DNA from: Pyruvatibacter mobilis | Lineage (GTDB): Bacteria; Pseudomonadota; Alphaproteobacteria; CGMCC-115125 | Assembly (NCBI RefSeq): GCF_012848855.1 | Contig: NZ_CP051630.1 | Span: forward strand, 1,963,501 to 2,027,500 | Direction of reading: 5' to 3' | Length of the DNA stretch: 64,000 nt | Part shown: positions 16,725 to 26,007 of the stretch, piece by piece | Layout of the letters: each line of letters begins with the position of its first letter | Position numbering within the stretch: position 1 is the stretch's first letter | The notes under the pieces: model-generated | Told to the model about the DNA's origin: nothing | Database searches by the model: none | What the model saw: only the letters and a program-made list of their open reading frames with translations | Position numbers and translations under genes: made by a program

Positions 16725-17903
16725 TCAGGCTGCGTTGATGGTGCCGAGACGGGCCATGACGATGCGTTCAGCCGGCAGCACGATATCGACCCGCGTGCCT
16801 TCGCCAAGGGTACTCGACAGGGACAGGGTGCCGCCATGAGCCTCCACCATCGCCTTGGAGAGCGGCAGGCCAAGGCCTGTGCCCGGCCGGGTGCGGCTCA
16901 TGGCGTTTTCCACCTGCTCGAACGGCTCCAGCACGCGCTCGAGGCGGTCGGCGGGAATGCCGATTCCGGTATCGCTCACCGTCAGCCGCAGTCCGTCCGG
17001 CAACCGATCGGACTGGATGAGGATGCGCCCGCCGCGGGGCGTGAACTTGATGGCGTTGGACAGGAGATTGATAACGACCTGACGGGTCATCTGCTTGTCG
17101 GCAAAGATGAGGGCGGTTTCGTCCAGCAGGTCCATGTGCAGGGTGAGGCCCGCATCGGCCACCTGCTGCTTGAGCATGTTGACCGCCTGCAGCACCGGCT
17201 CGCGGGCCGGGAACTCATCCTCGGCCAGCTCCATCTTGCCTGCTTCGATCTTGGCCATGTCGAGCAGCTCGTTGATCAGGCCGAGCAGGTGATGGGCACT
17301 GGCATTCACGTCGGTGATGTACTCACCATATTTGGTCGGCGCCACGGGGCCGAAAGGCTCTGACGCGATGAAATCGGTGAAGCCGATGATGGCATTGAGC
17401 GGTGTGCGCAGCTCATGGCTCATGCTGGCCAGGAACTCGGTCTTCGAACGGTTGGCCTCCTCCACGCGCAGGCGCTCTACTTCCAAAGCCGCCGACCGGT
17501 TCTCACTCAGATCCAGCATCAGGCGCAGGAGGGTGAGTGCCGTGCCGACGCCATAATAACGCCCGGCGACCGTCACCACGAAGCCGCGCAGCAGGCCGCT
17601 GGCGCGTGACCCGCCGATCTTGTCGCTCAGATCCTCGAAGGCGATGCCCGCATCAACGACCATGGGAGCGGCATCCATCAGATGGGTGATGGATCGGCGG
17701 CCATAAAGGTCGGGACCAAGCTGATAGGTGTAGCGTAGAAGAAAGTCCTGACGGTTCACGAGACCGGCCACATAGTCATCCTCGACCACCGCCACGCAGA
17801 GGGCATCAGGGTCGAGCATGAACAGCTCGTGCACTTCATGGCAGGTGGTGCCGGGAGAAACCGGAGTGCGGCATTCCACCAGTTGATCAATATAACTCAT
17901 CAT
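16725..17903 (-). CDS. CBS-domain sensor histidine kinase
   Basis: About 392 residues, no membrane segment. The N-terminal 135 residues look like a CBS-domain pair (VHELFMLDPDALCVAVVEDDYVAGLVNRQDF and then SITHLMDAAPMVVDAGIAFEDLSDKI), which in other proteins binds adenine nucleotides. A short coiled coil leads to HisKA (SMSHELRTPLNAIIGF) and a HATPase domain (NLLSNAIKF, DTGIGIP, GTGLGLPLSKAM). A soluble energy- or nucleotide-sensing kinase is plausible. No response regulator is adjacent. It is divergent from the first MFS_3 transporter. Confidence 0.88.
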   Translation of the reverse strand: MMSYIDQLVECRTPVSPGTTCHEVHELFMLDPDALCVAVVEDDYVAGLVNRQDFLLRYTYQLGPDLYGRRSITHLMDAAPMVVDAGIAFEDLSDKIGGSRASGLLRGFVVTVAGRYYGVGTALTLLRLMLDLSENRSAALEVERLRVEEANRSKTEFLASMSHELRTPLNAIIGFTDFIASEPFGPVAPTKYGEYITDVNASAHHLLGLINELLDMAKIEAGKMELAEDEFPAREPVLQAVNMLKQQVADAGLTLHMDLLDETALIFADKQMTRQVVINLLSNAIKFTPRGGRILIQSDRLPDGLRLTVSDTGIGIPADRLERVLEPFEQVENAMSRTRPGTGLGLPLSKAMVEAHGGTLSLSSTLGEGTRVDIVLPAERIVMARLGTINAA

Positions 17904-18113
17904 GTCGACCACGCCGTGGGGACTATCAATACTGCCGAAAGAGTAGGCAGAACCATTTGCGATAGGTTTAAGTGAGACCCCCGGATTGCGGCTGACACTG
18001 AAATTTCACACAAGCGTCACACACCGCTTTTCAGGTAGTATCGAGACGCACCGGATGCGCATTATCCGCATACAAACAACCGGCACAAAGTGCGCGTGAG
18101 GGAGACTAAGTCA

Positions 18114-19346
18114 TTGGAAACGCAGGGTACGGAGCGTTCGTTTGCCTGGTATCTGGGCGGGCTGGGCACGTGGTTCGGCAGTCTCGGTCTGCAGATGGTT
18201 CTGTTCCCGTTTCTTGCGGCCATCGTGCTGGAAGAGAGCGCTTTCCGTGTCGGATTGGCACAGACGGCGCTAATGGCACCGTCAATTCTTTTCATGATTT
18301 TCGGCGGTGCTTTCGCCGAGCGGCGGGATACGCGCAGCCTTCTGATCCGTATTCACATGCTCGCCTCGGTGCCGCCGTTCCTGATGGCGGCAATCCTGGT
18401 GGCGGGCGAGTTGTCCTTCGGCTGGATCATCCTCTACGGGCTGGCGATGGGCACCATGTCGGCCTTTGCCATCCCCGCGCGCGACTCGCTTCTGTCGCAT
18501 GTGGCTGAAAAGAGCTTCGGGCCGGACATTCAGCGGGCGGTGGTTCTGGCGTCCGGTATCCAGTTCGTCGGCCAGCTGGCGGGCATCATTCTGGCGGGGA
18601 CGGAAAATCTCGTCGGCGCGCCTGCCCTGCTGATCTTCCAGGCCCTCGTCATGCTTGGCGGGGCGGTGATGGTGCGTAAGCTTGCGGCTGCCCCGCCGAT
18701 GGACCGGCCGCCGGCACATCCGCTGGAGGACATGCGCGACGGCATCCGCACGGTGTTCGCCTCTCCCATCCTGATGCCGGTGGTGCTCGGCATGTTCGCG
18801 GTCGGGGTGCTTTATGTCGGGGCCTTTATGGTGCTGCTGCCGCTGATGGTGCGTGACTATTACGGCGGCGACGCAGGCGGCATCTCGCTGGTCAATATCT
18901 GTTTCTGGGGCGGCACCATTGTCTCCACCTTCACGCTTCTGCGGCTGGGGCATATTCACCGGCGCGGGCTGGTGCTGACCTGCAGCCTCTCCAGCGGCGC
19001 GGTGGTGCTGTTCCTTATCGGCATCCCCGCCCCCTTCTGGGTGATGTGCCTCTTGTGCTTCTGCTGGGGGCTTGGGGCCGGCACGTCGATGACCATGAGC
19101 CGCACCATCGTGCAGCTGGCGGCGCCACCCAGCCACCGGGCGCGGGTTCTGTCGATCTTCCAGCTGGGCTTTGCCGGCGGCGGGCCCATCGGGGCCTTCA
19201 TCACCGGTTTCATCATCGCCGCCACCGATGTGCATGTGGCGGCGTGGATCCCGTCCGCCACCATGGTGGGCGTACTGCTGGTGCTGACGACGCTGACCCG
19301 GCTCGTGTCGATCACGTCGGATGACATCGCCGCACCAGCAACCTGA
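18114..19346 (+). CDS. MFS_3-type transporter, copy 1
   Basis: About 410 residues with twelve hydrophobic segments, matching the MFS_3 (EntS-like) branch of the major facilitator superfamily. I chose TTG 18114 because AGGGAG lies about nine bases upstream; GTG 18090 is the longer option. Motif-like loops: GGAFAERRDTRSLL, AIPARDSLLSHVAEK and PPSHRARVLSIFQLGFAGGGPIGA. Substrate unknown; the group includes exporters of siderophores and drugs. A paralogue follows directly. Confidence 0.87.
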   Translation: METQGTERSFAWYLGGLGTWFGSLGLQMVLFPFLAAIVLEESAFRVGLAQTALMAPSILFMIFGGAFAERRDTRSLLIRIHMLASVPPFLMAAILVAGELSFGWIILYGLAMGTMSAFAIPARDSLLSHVAEKSFGPDIQRAVVLASGIQFVGQLAGIILAGTENLVGAPALLIFQALVMLGGAVMVRKLAAAPPMDRPPAHPLEDMRDGIRTVFASPILMPVVLGMFAVGVLYVGAFMVLLPLMVRDYYGGDAGGISLVNICFWGGTIVSTFTLLRLGHIHRRGLVLTCSLSSGAVVLFLIGIPAPFWVMCLLCFCWGLGAGTSMTMSRTIVQLAAPPSHRARVLSIFQLGFAGGGPIGAFITGFIIAATDVHVAAWIPSATMVGVLLVLTTLTRLVSITSDDIAAPAT

Positions 19347-19473
19347 AGCAACTGGACGTGGTGGGCGAATTGGCTGACTATCAGTCAGCGGATGAGTCTT
19401 GCGTACCGCCTTCCCCCCTGTTTCCAGATCCCCCATGCCCCGCATCGGGGGCCTACAGCGTTGCGTGAACCTG

Positions 19474-20754
19474 ATGCCGCCTTCCTCCCCCGCCCCGCAT
19501 GCGGCCGATCAGGCCACGCCACCGCCTGAAACCCGCTGGTATCTCAGCGGGCACATCGCCTATTTCCTGGCGATGGGCATCCAGGGCGTGCTGGTGCCGT
19601 GGCTTGTTGCCATCGTGCTCAAGGAAACGCCGGAGCGGGTGGGCATCGCGCAGATGGTGTCGATGCTGCCCATGCTGGTGCTCATCATGCCCGGCGGCGC
19701 GACGGCGGACCGGGTGGAGCTGCGGGCACATCTGATCCGCCTGCAGATTTTCGCAGCCCTGCCCTCGCTTGCATTGGCCATCGCGATCCTGATGGGCGAA
19801 CTCAGCTACTGGGTGGTGCTGGCCTTCGTGCTCGCCATGTCGAGCATCGGGGCCTGGATCGTGCCGGCGCGGGATTCGATCCTTACCCGCATCGCCATGC
19901 GGTCGATGGACGGTGCCATTCCACGCGCCGTGGCGCTGGCCACCTCGGCGCAGTTCGCAGCCCAGGTTGTGGGCATGCTGCTGGCCACGCTGGCGGGGCT
20001 TGCGGGTGCCATACCCTTCCTCGTCGCCCATTCGGTGCTGGCGCTCAGCACTGCCTACAGCACCAGCCGTCTCGCGCCCGCCCCAGCCGTGCCGCGGGAG
20101 AGCAGCGGGCATTCGCGCAGCCGCGAAATGATGGAAGGCCTGTCGATGACGCTGGCGGACCCGGATTTGCGGGCGATCATGATCCTCACGGGCCTCGGCG
20201 GTGTTCTCTATATCGGCGTGTTCATGGTGATCTTTCCGCTGCTGGCGCGGGACGCCTATGGCGGCGGGTCACTGGAGATCGGCCTGTTCACCGCGGCCTT
20301 CTTCGGCGGCATCGGCGCGTCGAGTTTCCTGCTGACGCGGCTGCCGGAAATAAGGCGGCAGGGGCGCGCCATCATGGTGGCCATGAGTGCCGGGTCCATC
20401 ACCATGACACTGGTGCATTTCCAGCCCCCGTTCTGGGCGGTGCTGGTGTTCGTCCTGATCTGGGGGCTGTCAGCCGGTGTCAGCATGTCCACGGCGCGGG
20501 CCATGGTGCAGGCGCGGGCGCCGGACAGCCATCGCGGGCGGATGCTGGCAGCGTTTCAGCTGGCGATGATGGGCGGCGGGCCGGTGGGGTCGCTGCTGGC
20601 GGGCTATGTGGCCAGCGAACTGGGGCTGTTCGATGCGATCCTGGTGCCGCCGGCGCTGATGACCGTGCTGTGGCTCAGCGTCTTCTTCCTGACGAATCTG
20701 TGGAAGGCGGGCATCCACACCCATATCGGGCCGGATATGGATACCGCCGACTGA
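19474..20754 (+). CDS. MFS_3-type transporter, copy 2
   Basis: A second twelve-segment MFS_3 protein, colinear with its upstream neighbour: WYLSGHIAYF against WYLGGLGTWF, IVPARDSILTRIAMR against AIPARDSLLSHVAEK, and APDSHRGRMLAAFQLAMMGGGPVG against the matching loop. The pair arose by tandem duplication. The start is uncertain (TTG 19399, ATG 19435 or ATG 19474); the last gives a short cytosolic N-terminus as in copy 1. They could act as separate pumps or as a heterodimer-like pair; the sequence does not decide. Confidence 0.85.
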   Translation: MPPSSPAPHAADQATPPPETRWYLSGHIAYFLAMGIQGVLVPWLVAIVLKETPERVGIAQMVSMLPMLVLIMPGGATADRVELRAHLIRLQIFAALPSLALAIAILMGELSYWVVLAFVLAMSSIGAWIVPARDSILTRIAMRSMDGAIPRAVALATSAQFAAQVVGMLLATLAGLAGAIPFLVAHSVLALSTAYSTSRLAPAPAVPRESSGHSRSREMMEGLSMTLADPDLRAIMILTGLGGVLYIGVFMVIFPLLARDAYGGGSLEIGLFTAAFFGGIGASSFLLTRLPEIRRQGRAIMVAMSAGSITMTLVHFQPPFWAVLVFVLIWGLSAGVSMSTARAMVQARAPDSHRGRMLAAFQLAMMGGGPVGSLLAGYVASELGLFDAILVPPALMTVLWLSVFFLTNLWKAGIHTHIGPDMDTAD

Positions 20755-20809
20755 CGCATTGGTCAGCCGGCGGATCATCCCGTCCTGTTCAGCCGGAGGC
20801 GGTCACGCC

Positions 20810-21721
20810 TCAGCTGTATTTGCGCTCTTCCCACCAGGGGTAGAATTCCGGCATGTCCTTGGAGGGCTTGCAGGGATAGTCCGGCTGGCGCTTTTCGAGG
20901 AAGGACATGACGCCTTCGCGGGCGTCATCGGTGCGGCCGCGGGAGAAGATCGCCTTGCTGTCCACCTTGTGGGCTTCCATCGGGTGATCGGCGCCCAGCA
21001 TGCGCCACATCATCTGGCGGGTGAGCGAGATGGAGACGGCCGCCGTGTTGTCGGCGATTTCGCGCGCGATGGCGCGGGCCGCGGGCAGCAGGTCTTCCGG
21101 CTCATGCAGCGAGCGGACGAGACCGCCATCCAGCGCTTCCTGGGCGTCGAACACCCGGCCGGAATAGCACCATTCAAGCGCCTTGGAGATGCCGACGATG
21201 CGCGGCAGGAAATAGCTGGAGCAGGCTTCCGGCACGATGCCGCGGCGGGCGAAGACGAAACCGAACCGCGCCTTGGTGGAAGCGATGCGGATATCCATCG
21301 GCAGCTGCATGGTGACACCCACGCCAACCGCCGCGCCGTTGATGGCGCCGATCACCGGCTTGATGCTTTCAAAGATGCGCAAGGTCATGCGGCCGCCGCC
21401 ATCGCGCACGCTGGGGTCAGACCAGTCGATGCCGCCATCCTTCACGGCTGTGCCCTGCTTGTCCGGGCGGTCGTCGCGGGCTTCGTAGTCGAAGGTCTTG
21501 GCACCGGCAGACAGGTCGGCACCGGCGCAGAAGGCCTTTTCGGCGCCGGTGATGATGATGGCGCGCACATCATCATCCGCGTCCGCGCGGTCGAAGGCGT
21601 CGATCACGTCGAACATCATCTGGCCGGTGAAGGCGTTCATCTTTTCCGGGCGGTTCAAGGTGATGGTGAGGATGCCGTCCTCCACATCATAGAGGATGGT
21701 CTCGTAGGTCTTGTCGCTCAT
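20810..21721 (-). CDS. Enoyl-CoA hydratase/isomerase (crotonase) family protein
   Basis: A 303-residue crotonase-fold protein. The oxyanion-hole segments are AFCAGADLSAG and INGAAVGVGVTMQLPMDIRIAS; the acid/base position corresponds to RRGIVPEACSSYFLPRIVG, with Glu present. It has an insertion after the first hole (KTFDYEARDDRPDKQG) found in a subset of the family. It is divergent from an acyl-CoA ligase and so probably acts in fatty-acid or aromatic-acid CoA degradation. The exact substrate is not readable. Confidence 0.9.
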   Translation of the reverse strand: MSDKTYETILYDVEDGILTITLNRPEKMNAFTGQMMFDVIDAFDRADADDDVRAIIITGAEKAFCAGADLSAGAKTFDYEARDDRPDKQGTAVKDGGIDWSDPSVRDGGGRMTLRIFESIKPVIGAINGAAVGVGVTMQLPMDIRIASTKARFGFVFARRGIVPEACSSYFLPRIVGISKALEWCYSGRVFDAQEALDGGLVRSLHEPEDLLPAARAIAREIADNTAAVSISLTRQMMWRMLGADHPMEAHKVDSKAIFSRGRTDDAREGVMSFLEKRQPDYPCKPSKDMPEFYPWWEERKYS

Positions 21722-21910
21722 CTGGGCGCTCCCTGATTGTTGTGATGACGGTTTCGGTCGGCGGCGAGTTTACCCGGTCTGGAGCGCGGTGCCAGTTGCC
21801 GTAGCGTCAAGCTTGCCCCCGCTGCCGGGCATGCGCCGGGCCTTGTTCCGGGCATGGTTCACGTATAATCCATACGCAAAGCCCCGACACGAGGGCAGCC
21901 ACAACAAGCG

Positions 21911-21929
21911 ACGCAAACCGGTTTTGCGT
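21911..21929. promoter_or_regulatory. Imperfect palindrome before the acyl-CoA ligase
   Basis: ACGCAAACCGGTTTTGCGT has exact seven-base arms (ACGCAAA and TTTGCGT) around an ACCGGT-like core with one extra base. It sits 20-38 bases before the ligase start, just ahead of its AGGGAG ribosome site. A further ACGCAAA lies near 21873. Likely an operator. Confidence 0.5.
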
Positions 21930-21948
21930 ATTCAGGGAGACGCCAAGC

Positions 21949-23490
21949 ATGCATCCGCGCGATCACGCCGAGACCATGCCGGACAAGGCCGCCTACATCA
22001 TGGCGTCCACCGGCGAAACCGTGACCTATGGGGAGCTGAATGACCGCTCCAACCAGGTGGCGCAGCTGTTCCGCAAATACGGTCTCACGCGCGGCGATTC
22101 CATTGCGATCTTCATGGAGAACAATGCCCGCTTCTTCGAGATCTGCTGGGCGGCCCAGCGCTCGGGCCTGTATTTCACCTGCATCTCGTCCCGGCTGACC
22201 GCGGGCGAAGTGGACTACATCGTCGGGGATTGCGGGGCGAAGCTGTTTGTCACTTCCGCGGCCATGGGGCCTGTGGTGGATGAACTCGTGGCGCTGATGC
22301 CCAACGCCAAGCACCGGCTGATGGTGGGCGGCACGCGGCCGGGCTACGAGTCCTATGAAGAGCTGCGTGACAGCATGCCGGCGGAGCCGATCGCCGATGA
22401 GAGCGCGGGCGCTGACATGCTTTATTCCTCCGGCACGACGGGCCGCCCCAAAGGCGTGAAAGCCCCGCTGCCGGAAGGGCCGATCAACGAAGCGCCGGGC
22501 CTGATTGCCCTTGTGGGCGGGCTTTATGGTGCGAACCCGGAATCCATCTACCTGTCGCCAGCGCCGCTCTATCATGCAGCGCCCTTGCGCTACAACATGG
22601 CCATGCACCGCTTCGGTGCCACCTGCGTGGTGATGGAGCATTTCGATGCGGAAGAGGCGCTGAAGCTGATCGAACAGCACCGGGTGACGATCAGCCAGTG
22701 GGTGCCGACAATGTTCGTCCGCATGCTGAAGCTGGATGAAGAGGTGCGGAAGAAATACGACGTTTCAAGCCTCGACTGCGCCATCCACGCCGCCGCCCCC
22801 TGCCCGGTTCCGGTGAAGGAAAAGATGATCGAGTGGTGGGGACCGGTGATCAACGAGTATTATGCCGGCACCGAGGGCAACGGCTTCTGCGCGCTCAATT
22901 CCGAGGAATGGCTCGCGCACAAAGGCTCGGTCGGCAAGGCGCTGCTTGGCGAGCTGCATATCGTCGGCGAGGACGGCGAGGAAGTGGCGCCCGGCGAAGT
23001 GGGCACCATCTATTTTGGCGGCGGCGGCGAGTTCGAGTATCACAACTCACCGGACAAGACCGCCGACAGCAAACACCCCAAGGGCTGGACCACCCTGGGT
23101 GACGTCGGGCGGGTTGATGAAGACGGATACCTTTATCTGACCGACCGGAAGGCCTACATGATCATTTCCGGTGGCGTGAATATCTATCCGCAGGAAGCGG
23201 AGAACATTCTCGTCACCCATCCGAAAGTGGCGGATGTGGCGGTGATCGGTGTGCCGAACGAAGATTTTGGCGAGGAAGTGAAGGCCGTGGTGCAGCCCAT
23301 GAACTGGGATGAGCACGGACCGGAATTGGAAGCGGAACTGATCGAGTTCTGCCTCTCGCACCTGGCCAAGATCAAATGCCCGCGGTCGATCGATTTCGAT
23401 CAGGAACTGCCCCGCCACCCGACCGGTAAGCTGTACAAGCGGCTTATCCGTGACAGGTATTGGGGTAACCGTGACTCGAAAATCGTCTGA
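21949..23490 (+). CDS. Acyl-CoA synthetase (AMP-forming)
   Basis: A 513-residue ANL-superfamily ligase. The phosphate loop is LYSSGTTGRPKGVK, the adenine-site motif is YYAGTEGNGF, the hinge region is LTDRKAYMIISGGVNIYPQEAEN, and the C-terminal catalytic lysine lies in PRHPTGKLYKR. It activates a carboxylic acid to its CoA thioester with ATP. The short N-terminus and gene context with crotonase and MaoC suggest fatty or branched acid degradation. AGGGAG precedes the ATG. Confidence 0.93.
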   Translation: MHPRDHAETMPDKAAYIMASTGETVTYGELNDRSNQVAQLFRKYGLTRGDSIAIFMENNARFFEICWAAQRSGLYFTCISSRLTAGEVDYIVGDCGAKLFVTSAAMGPVVDELVALMPNAKHRLMVGGTRPGYESYEELRDSMPAEPIADESAGADMLYSSGTTGRPKGVKAPLPEGPINEAPGLIALVGGLYGANPESIYLSPAPLYHAAPLRYNMAMHRFGATCVVMEHFDAEEALKLIEQHRVTISQWVPTMFVRMLKLDEEVRKKYDVSSLDCAIHAAAPCPVPVKEKMIEWWGPVINEYYAGTEGNGFCALNSEEWLAHKGSVGKALLGELHIVGEDGEEVAPGEVGTIYFGGGGEFEYHNSPDKTADSKHPKGWTTLGDVGRVDEDGYLYLTDRKAYMIISGGVNIYPQEAENILVTHPKVADVAVIGVPNEDFGEEVKAVVQPMNWDEHGPELEAELIEFCLSHLAKIKCPRSIDFDQELPRHPTGKLYKRLIRDRYWGNRDSKIV

Positions 23491-24211
23491 CGTCCGGGAC
23501 GTTTCCGAACCAACGCTGATGAAGCTGTCTCCCGACGGGTTGATCCTGCGGGAGAATTTCACCCATGACCGCATGGAGACCCTGCGCCGCGAATTGCGCG
23601 AGCGCGGGGACACCACCCTGCTGTCGCGCGAGGAGCAGGAAGCCGGCCGGCAGGCTTTTCTGCGCCGGTGGGACGGGCGCTCGGACATCTGGGTGTTCGG
23701 CTATGGCTCGCTGATGTGGAACCCGGCCATTCACGTGGCTGAGACGCAGGCGGCCAAGGTTCACGGCCTGCACCGCGCCTTCTGCATGAAGCTGGTGCTG
23801 GGCCGTGCCACGCCGGAGCGGCCGGGCCTGATGCTGGCGCTGGACCATGGCGGCTCCTGCCGCGGCATGGCGCACCGCATTGCCGCCGAACACGTGGAAA
23901 GCGAGACCGAGATCCTGTGGATGCGGGAGATGATCACCGGCTCTTACCGCCCGGCCTGGATTTCCCTCAAGGTGGAAGGCGAAGAAGTGGCCCAGCCTGC
24001 CTTCACCTTCGTCATCAACCGGGCGCACAAGCGCTACGCGGGCAAGCTCAAGCCCGAGACAATTGCAAAGCGTATTGCGCGGGCCGAAGGCCAGCTGGGC
24101 ACCAACCGGGCCTATCTCTACCGCACGGTTGAACGGCTGGATGCGCTGGGCATTGGTGACGGCCCCATGCACCAGCTCTGCGCACGGGTGAAGACGCTGG
24201 CGGGCGACTAG
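23471..24211 (+). CDS. chaC: ChaC-like gamma-glutamylcyclotransferase
   Basis: About 246 residues with the ChaC signature VFGYGSLMWNP and the motif RAFCMKLVLGRATPERPGL. The catalytic Glu of this family is expected in the SETEILWMREMITGSY stretch, where it is present. ChaC enzymes cleave glutathione to 5-oxoproline and Cys-Gly. GTG 23471 has TGGGG upstream and overlaps the ligase end by 20 bases; GTG 23450 and ATG 23519 are alternatives. Overlap implies co-transcription with the ligase, though no metabolic link is evident. Confidence 0.88.
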   Translation: MTRKSSDVRDVSEPTLMKLSPDGLILRENFTHDRMETLRRELRERGDTTLLSREEQEAGRQAFLRRWDGRSDIWVFGYGSLMWNPAIHVAETQAAKVHGLHRAFCMKLVLGRATPERPGLMLALDHGGSCRGMAHRIAAEHVESETEILWMREMITGSYRPAWISLKVEGEEVAQPAFTFVINRAHKRYAGKLKPETIAKRIARAEGQLGTNRAYLYRTVERLDALGIGDGPMHQLCARVKTLAGD

Positions 24212-24315
24212 GCCTCGCCCGGCTGCGGCCTTGCGTGTTATATATCGCCTTGTGTGTGCCCGATCCCTTTCGACTTTCGCGTAACTGTCAAACTCTCGAG
24301 CCCGGGGTGAGCCTC

Positions 24316-24768
24316 ATGAGCCGTCTTCCGCTTTTTGCCGCCGCAACCATTGCCGTCTTGTCGCTGGGGGCGCTGCATGCAGCCCCTGCCCATGCCTGGG
24401 CAGACAAGTGCCGCAACAATGTCGATGCGCAGATCGACGATGAATTCCGCATCTATTTCACCACGTCGGACAATGAATTGTCGGATGAAGCCATTGAGCG
24501 GATCGACAGGGCGTCGTCCATGGGCAAGGCGCGCGACGTGGAACAGATCTGCATCATCGGCCAGGCCAGCAAGCAGGGTGACTCAAAGGCCAATGCCAGC
24601 CTTGCCTATAACCGGGCGGAGATGGTGGCCAAGGCCTTCGTCCAGCGCGGCTGGCGGCGCGACCAGATCGTGGTCGAATCCTCCGGCGAAAGCTGGGGTT
24701 TCATGACGCGGCTGTTCACCAGCGACAGCTCGGCAGACCGCCGGGTGGATGTGACCTTCTCCTACTGA
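24316..24768 (+). CDS. Exported OmpA-like domain protein
   Basis: A 150-residue protein with a signal peptide (LPLFAAATIAVLSLGALHAAPAHA). The rest resembles an OmpA/MotB peptidoglycan-binding domain: IYFTTSDNELSDEAIERID, IIGQASKQGDSKANASLAYNRAEMVAKAFV, and the end SSADRRVDVTF. The Asp/Arg pair that binds diaminopimelate in OmpA domains is partly altered (NASLAYNRAEMV), so peptidoglycan binding is likely but unproven. ATG 24316 has GGGGTGAG upstream. Periplasmic. Confidence 0.8.
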   Translation: MSRLPLFAAATIAVLSLGALHAAPAHAWADKCRNNVDAQIDDEFRIYFTTSDNELSDEAIERIDRASSMGKARDVEQICIIGQASKQGDSKANASLAYNRAEMVAKAFVQRGWRRDQIVVESSGESWGFMTRLFTSDSSADRRVDVTFSY

Positions 24769-24780
24769 CGCGCCTGCATG

Positions 24781-24832
24781 ATGGGAGGCTGAACTGACGG
24801 CAGGCGCCATTGCCGCCGGCAATGCGTCCCAT
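24781..24832. repeat. Nested hairpin after the OmpA-like gene
   Basis: Outer arms ATGGGA/TCCCAT and inner arms CATTGCC (24808-24814) / GGCAATG (24818-24824) can form a two-part hairpin. There is no T-run, so termination is unproven. Confidence 0.35.
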
Positions 24833-24979
24833 GAGCGGGGCCTATTGGCTTTGGCCCCGTGGCGCGGCTAAAGTCCCGCCAGACTTTTTCCGGCTGGGGG
24901 GCGGGCTGCTGCCTCAAGCATTCGTGCCGCGCCCGCCAGCCATCAGCAACCGCGACAGTCACAACAGGGAGACTACCCC

Positions 24980-25432
24980 ATGCGCGTTTTTGAAAACCTC
25001 GATGAGATGGCCAAGGAAGTCGGCAACGAGATCGGCGTCAGCGAGTGGGTCGAGATTGACCAGGACCGGATCAACCTGTTCGCCGATGCGACGGGCGACC
25101 ACCAGTGGATCCACCTCGATGCCGAACGCACCCAGAAGGAACTGGGCATGCCGACCATCGCGCATGGCTACCTCACCCTGTCCCTGCTGCCGATGCTGTC
25201 GAGCAAGGTGTCCGGCGTGAAGAGCGTCAATCGCGGCATCAATTACGGCAGCAACAAGGTGCGCTTCACCAACATGGTGCCGGTCAACAGCAAGGTCCGC
25301 GCCCGCGTGAAGCTGCTGAAGATGGAACCGAAGGCCGGCGGCCAGCAGGTGACCAACGAAGTGACCATGGAAGTGGAAGGCAGCGACCGTCCGGCCATGG
25401 TGGCGGAAACCCTGTCGCTGCTGTTCGAATAG
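24980..25432 (+). CDS. MaoC-family (R)-specific enoyl-CoA hydratase
   Basis: A 150-residue hot-dog fold protein with the hydratase motif FADATGDHQWIH followed by GMPTIAHGYLTLSLLPML, the layout of MaoC/NodN single-domain dehydratases. The catalytic Asp and His of the D-x-x-x-x-H motif are present (DHQWIH). It hydrates trans-2-enoyl-CoA to (R)-3-hydroxyacyl-CoA. A terminator follows, so it is probably a single-gene unit. Confidence 0.92.
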   Translation: MRVFENLDEMAKEVGNEIGVSEWVEIDQDRINLFADATGDHQWIHLDAERTQKELGMPTIAHGYLTLSLLPMLSSKVSGVKSVNRGINYGSNKVRFTNMVPVNSKVRARVKLLKMEPKAGGQQVTNEVTMEVEGSDRPAMVAETLSLLFE

Positions 25433-25474
25433 GTATCGCCGGGGCCTGAGCCCATACGGCCTTACAACAAGTTG

Positions 25475-25508
25475 ACCGGCAGGTTTCCTTGAGGAGCCTG
25501 CCGGTTTT
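25475..25508 (+). terminator. Intrinsic terminator after the MaoC gene
   Basis: ACCGGCAGG (25475-25483) pairs with CCTGCCGGT (25497-25505) and leads into TTTT. A nine-pair stem with a 13-base loop. Confidence 0.8.
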
Positions 25509-25559
25509 CCTATATCCGGGGAGAGCAATTTCGCCGGACAGCAGCACAGGAGGCTCCCC

Positions 25560-26000
25560 ATGAGCGATCCCACCCGCGCGCTTTGGACCAGGGACAAGCG
25601 TCCCAACAAGGTCGAGAAGACCGACGCCGAATGGAAGGCGCAGCTGACGCCGGAACAGTTTCACGTGGCCCGCAAGGCCGGCACCGAGCGCGCTTTTACC
25701 GGCCCCAACTGGGACCAGAAGGCGGACGGGACCTATAAGTGCGTGTGCTGCGGGCAGAAGCTGTTTGCCGCTGAAACGAAGTATGACAGCGGCACCGGCT
25801 GGCCGAGCTTTTACGCCCCCATCGAGGATGATGCCGTGGAGTATCACGCGGACAAGTCGCTGTTCTCGACGCGGACGGAAGTGGTGTGTTCCAACTGCGA
25901 CGCGCATCTGGGCCATGTGTTTCCCGATGGCCCCGCTCCCACCGGCCTGCGCTATTGCATGAACGGCCTCGCCATGGATTTCGACCGCAAGGAAGACTGA
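25560..26000 (+). CDS. msrB: Peptide-methionine (R)-S-oxide reductase
   Basis: A 146-residue MsrB, which reduces methionine-R-sulfoxide in oxidised proteins. The zinc ligands are two pairs, CVCC ([11 protein letters not shown]) and CSNC ([12 protein letters not shown]). The catalytic cysteine lies in [12 protein letters not shown], and [10 protein letters not shown] is the family signature. No signal peptide, so cytosolic. It ends seven bases before oligopeptidase B, so the two form a likely operon linking protein repair and turnover. Confidence 0.95.
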   Translation: MSDPTRALWTRDKRPNKVEKTDAEWKAQLTPEQFHVARKAGTERAFTGPNWDQKADGTYKCVCCGQKLFAAETKYDSGTGWPSFYAPIEDDAVEYHADKSLFSTRTEVVCSNCDAHLGHVFPDGPAPTGLRYCMNGLAMDFDRKED

Positions 26001-26007
26001 CCCGCAC

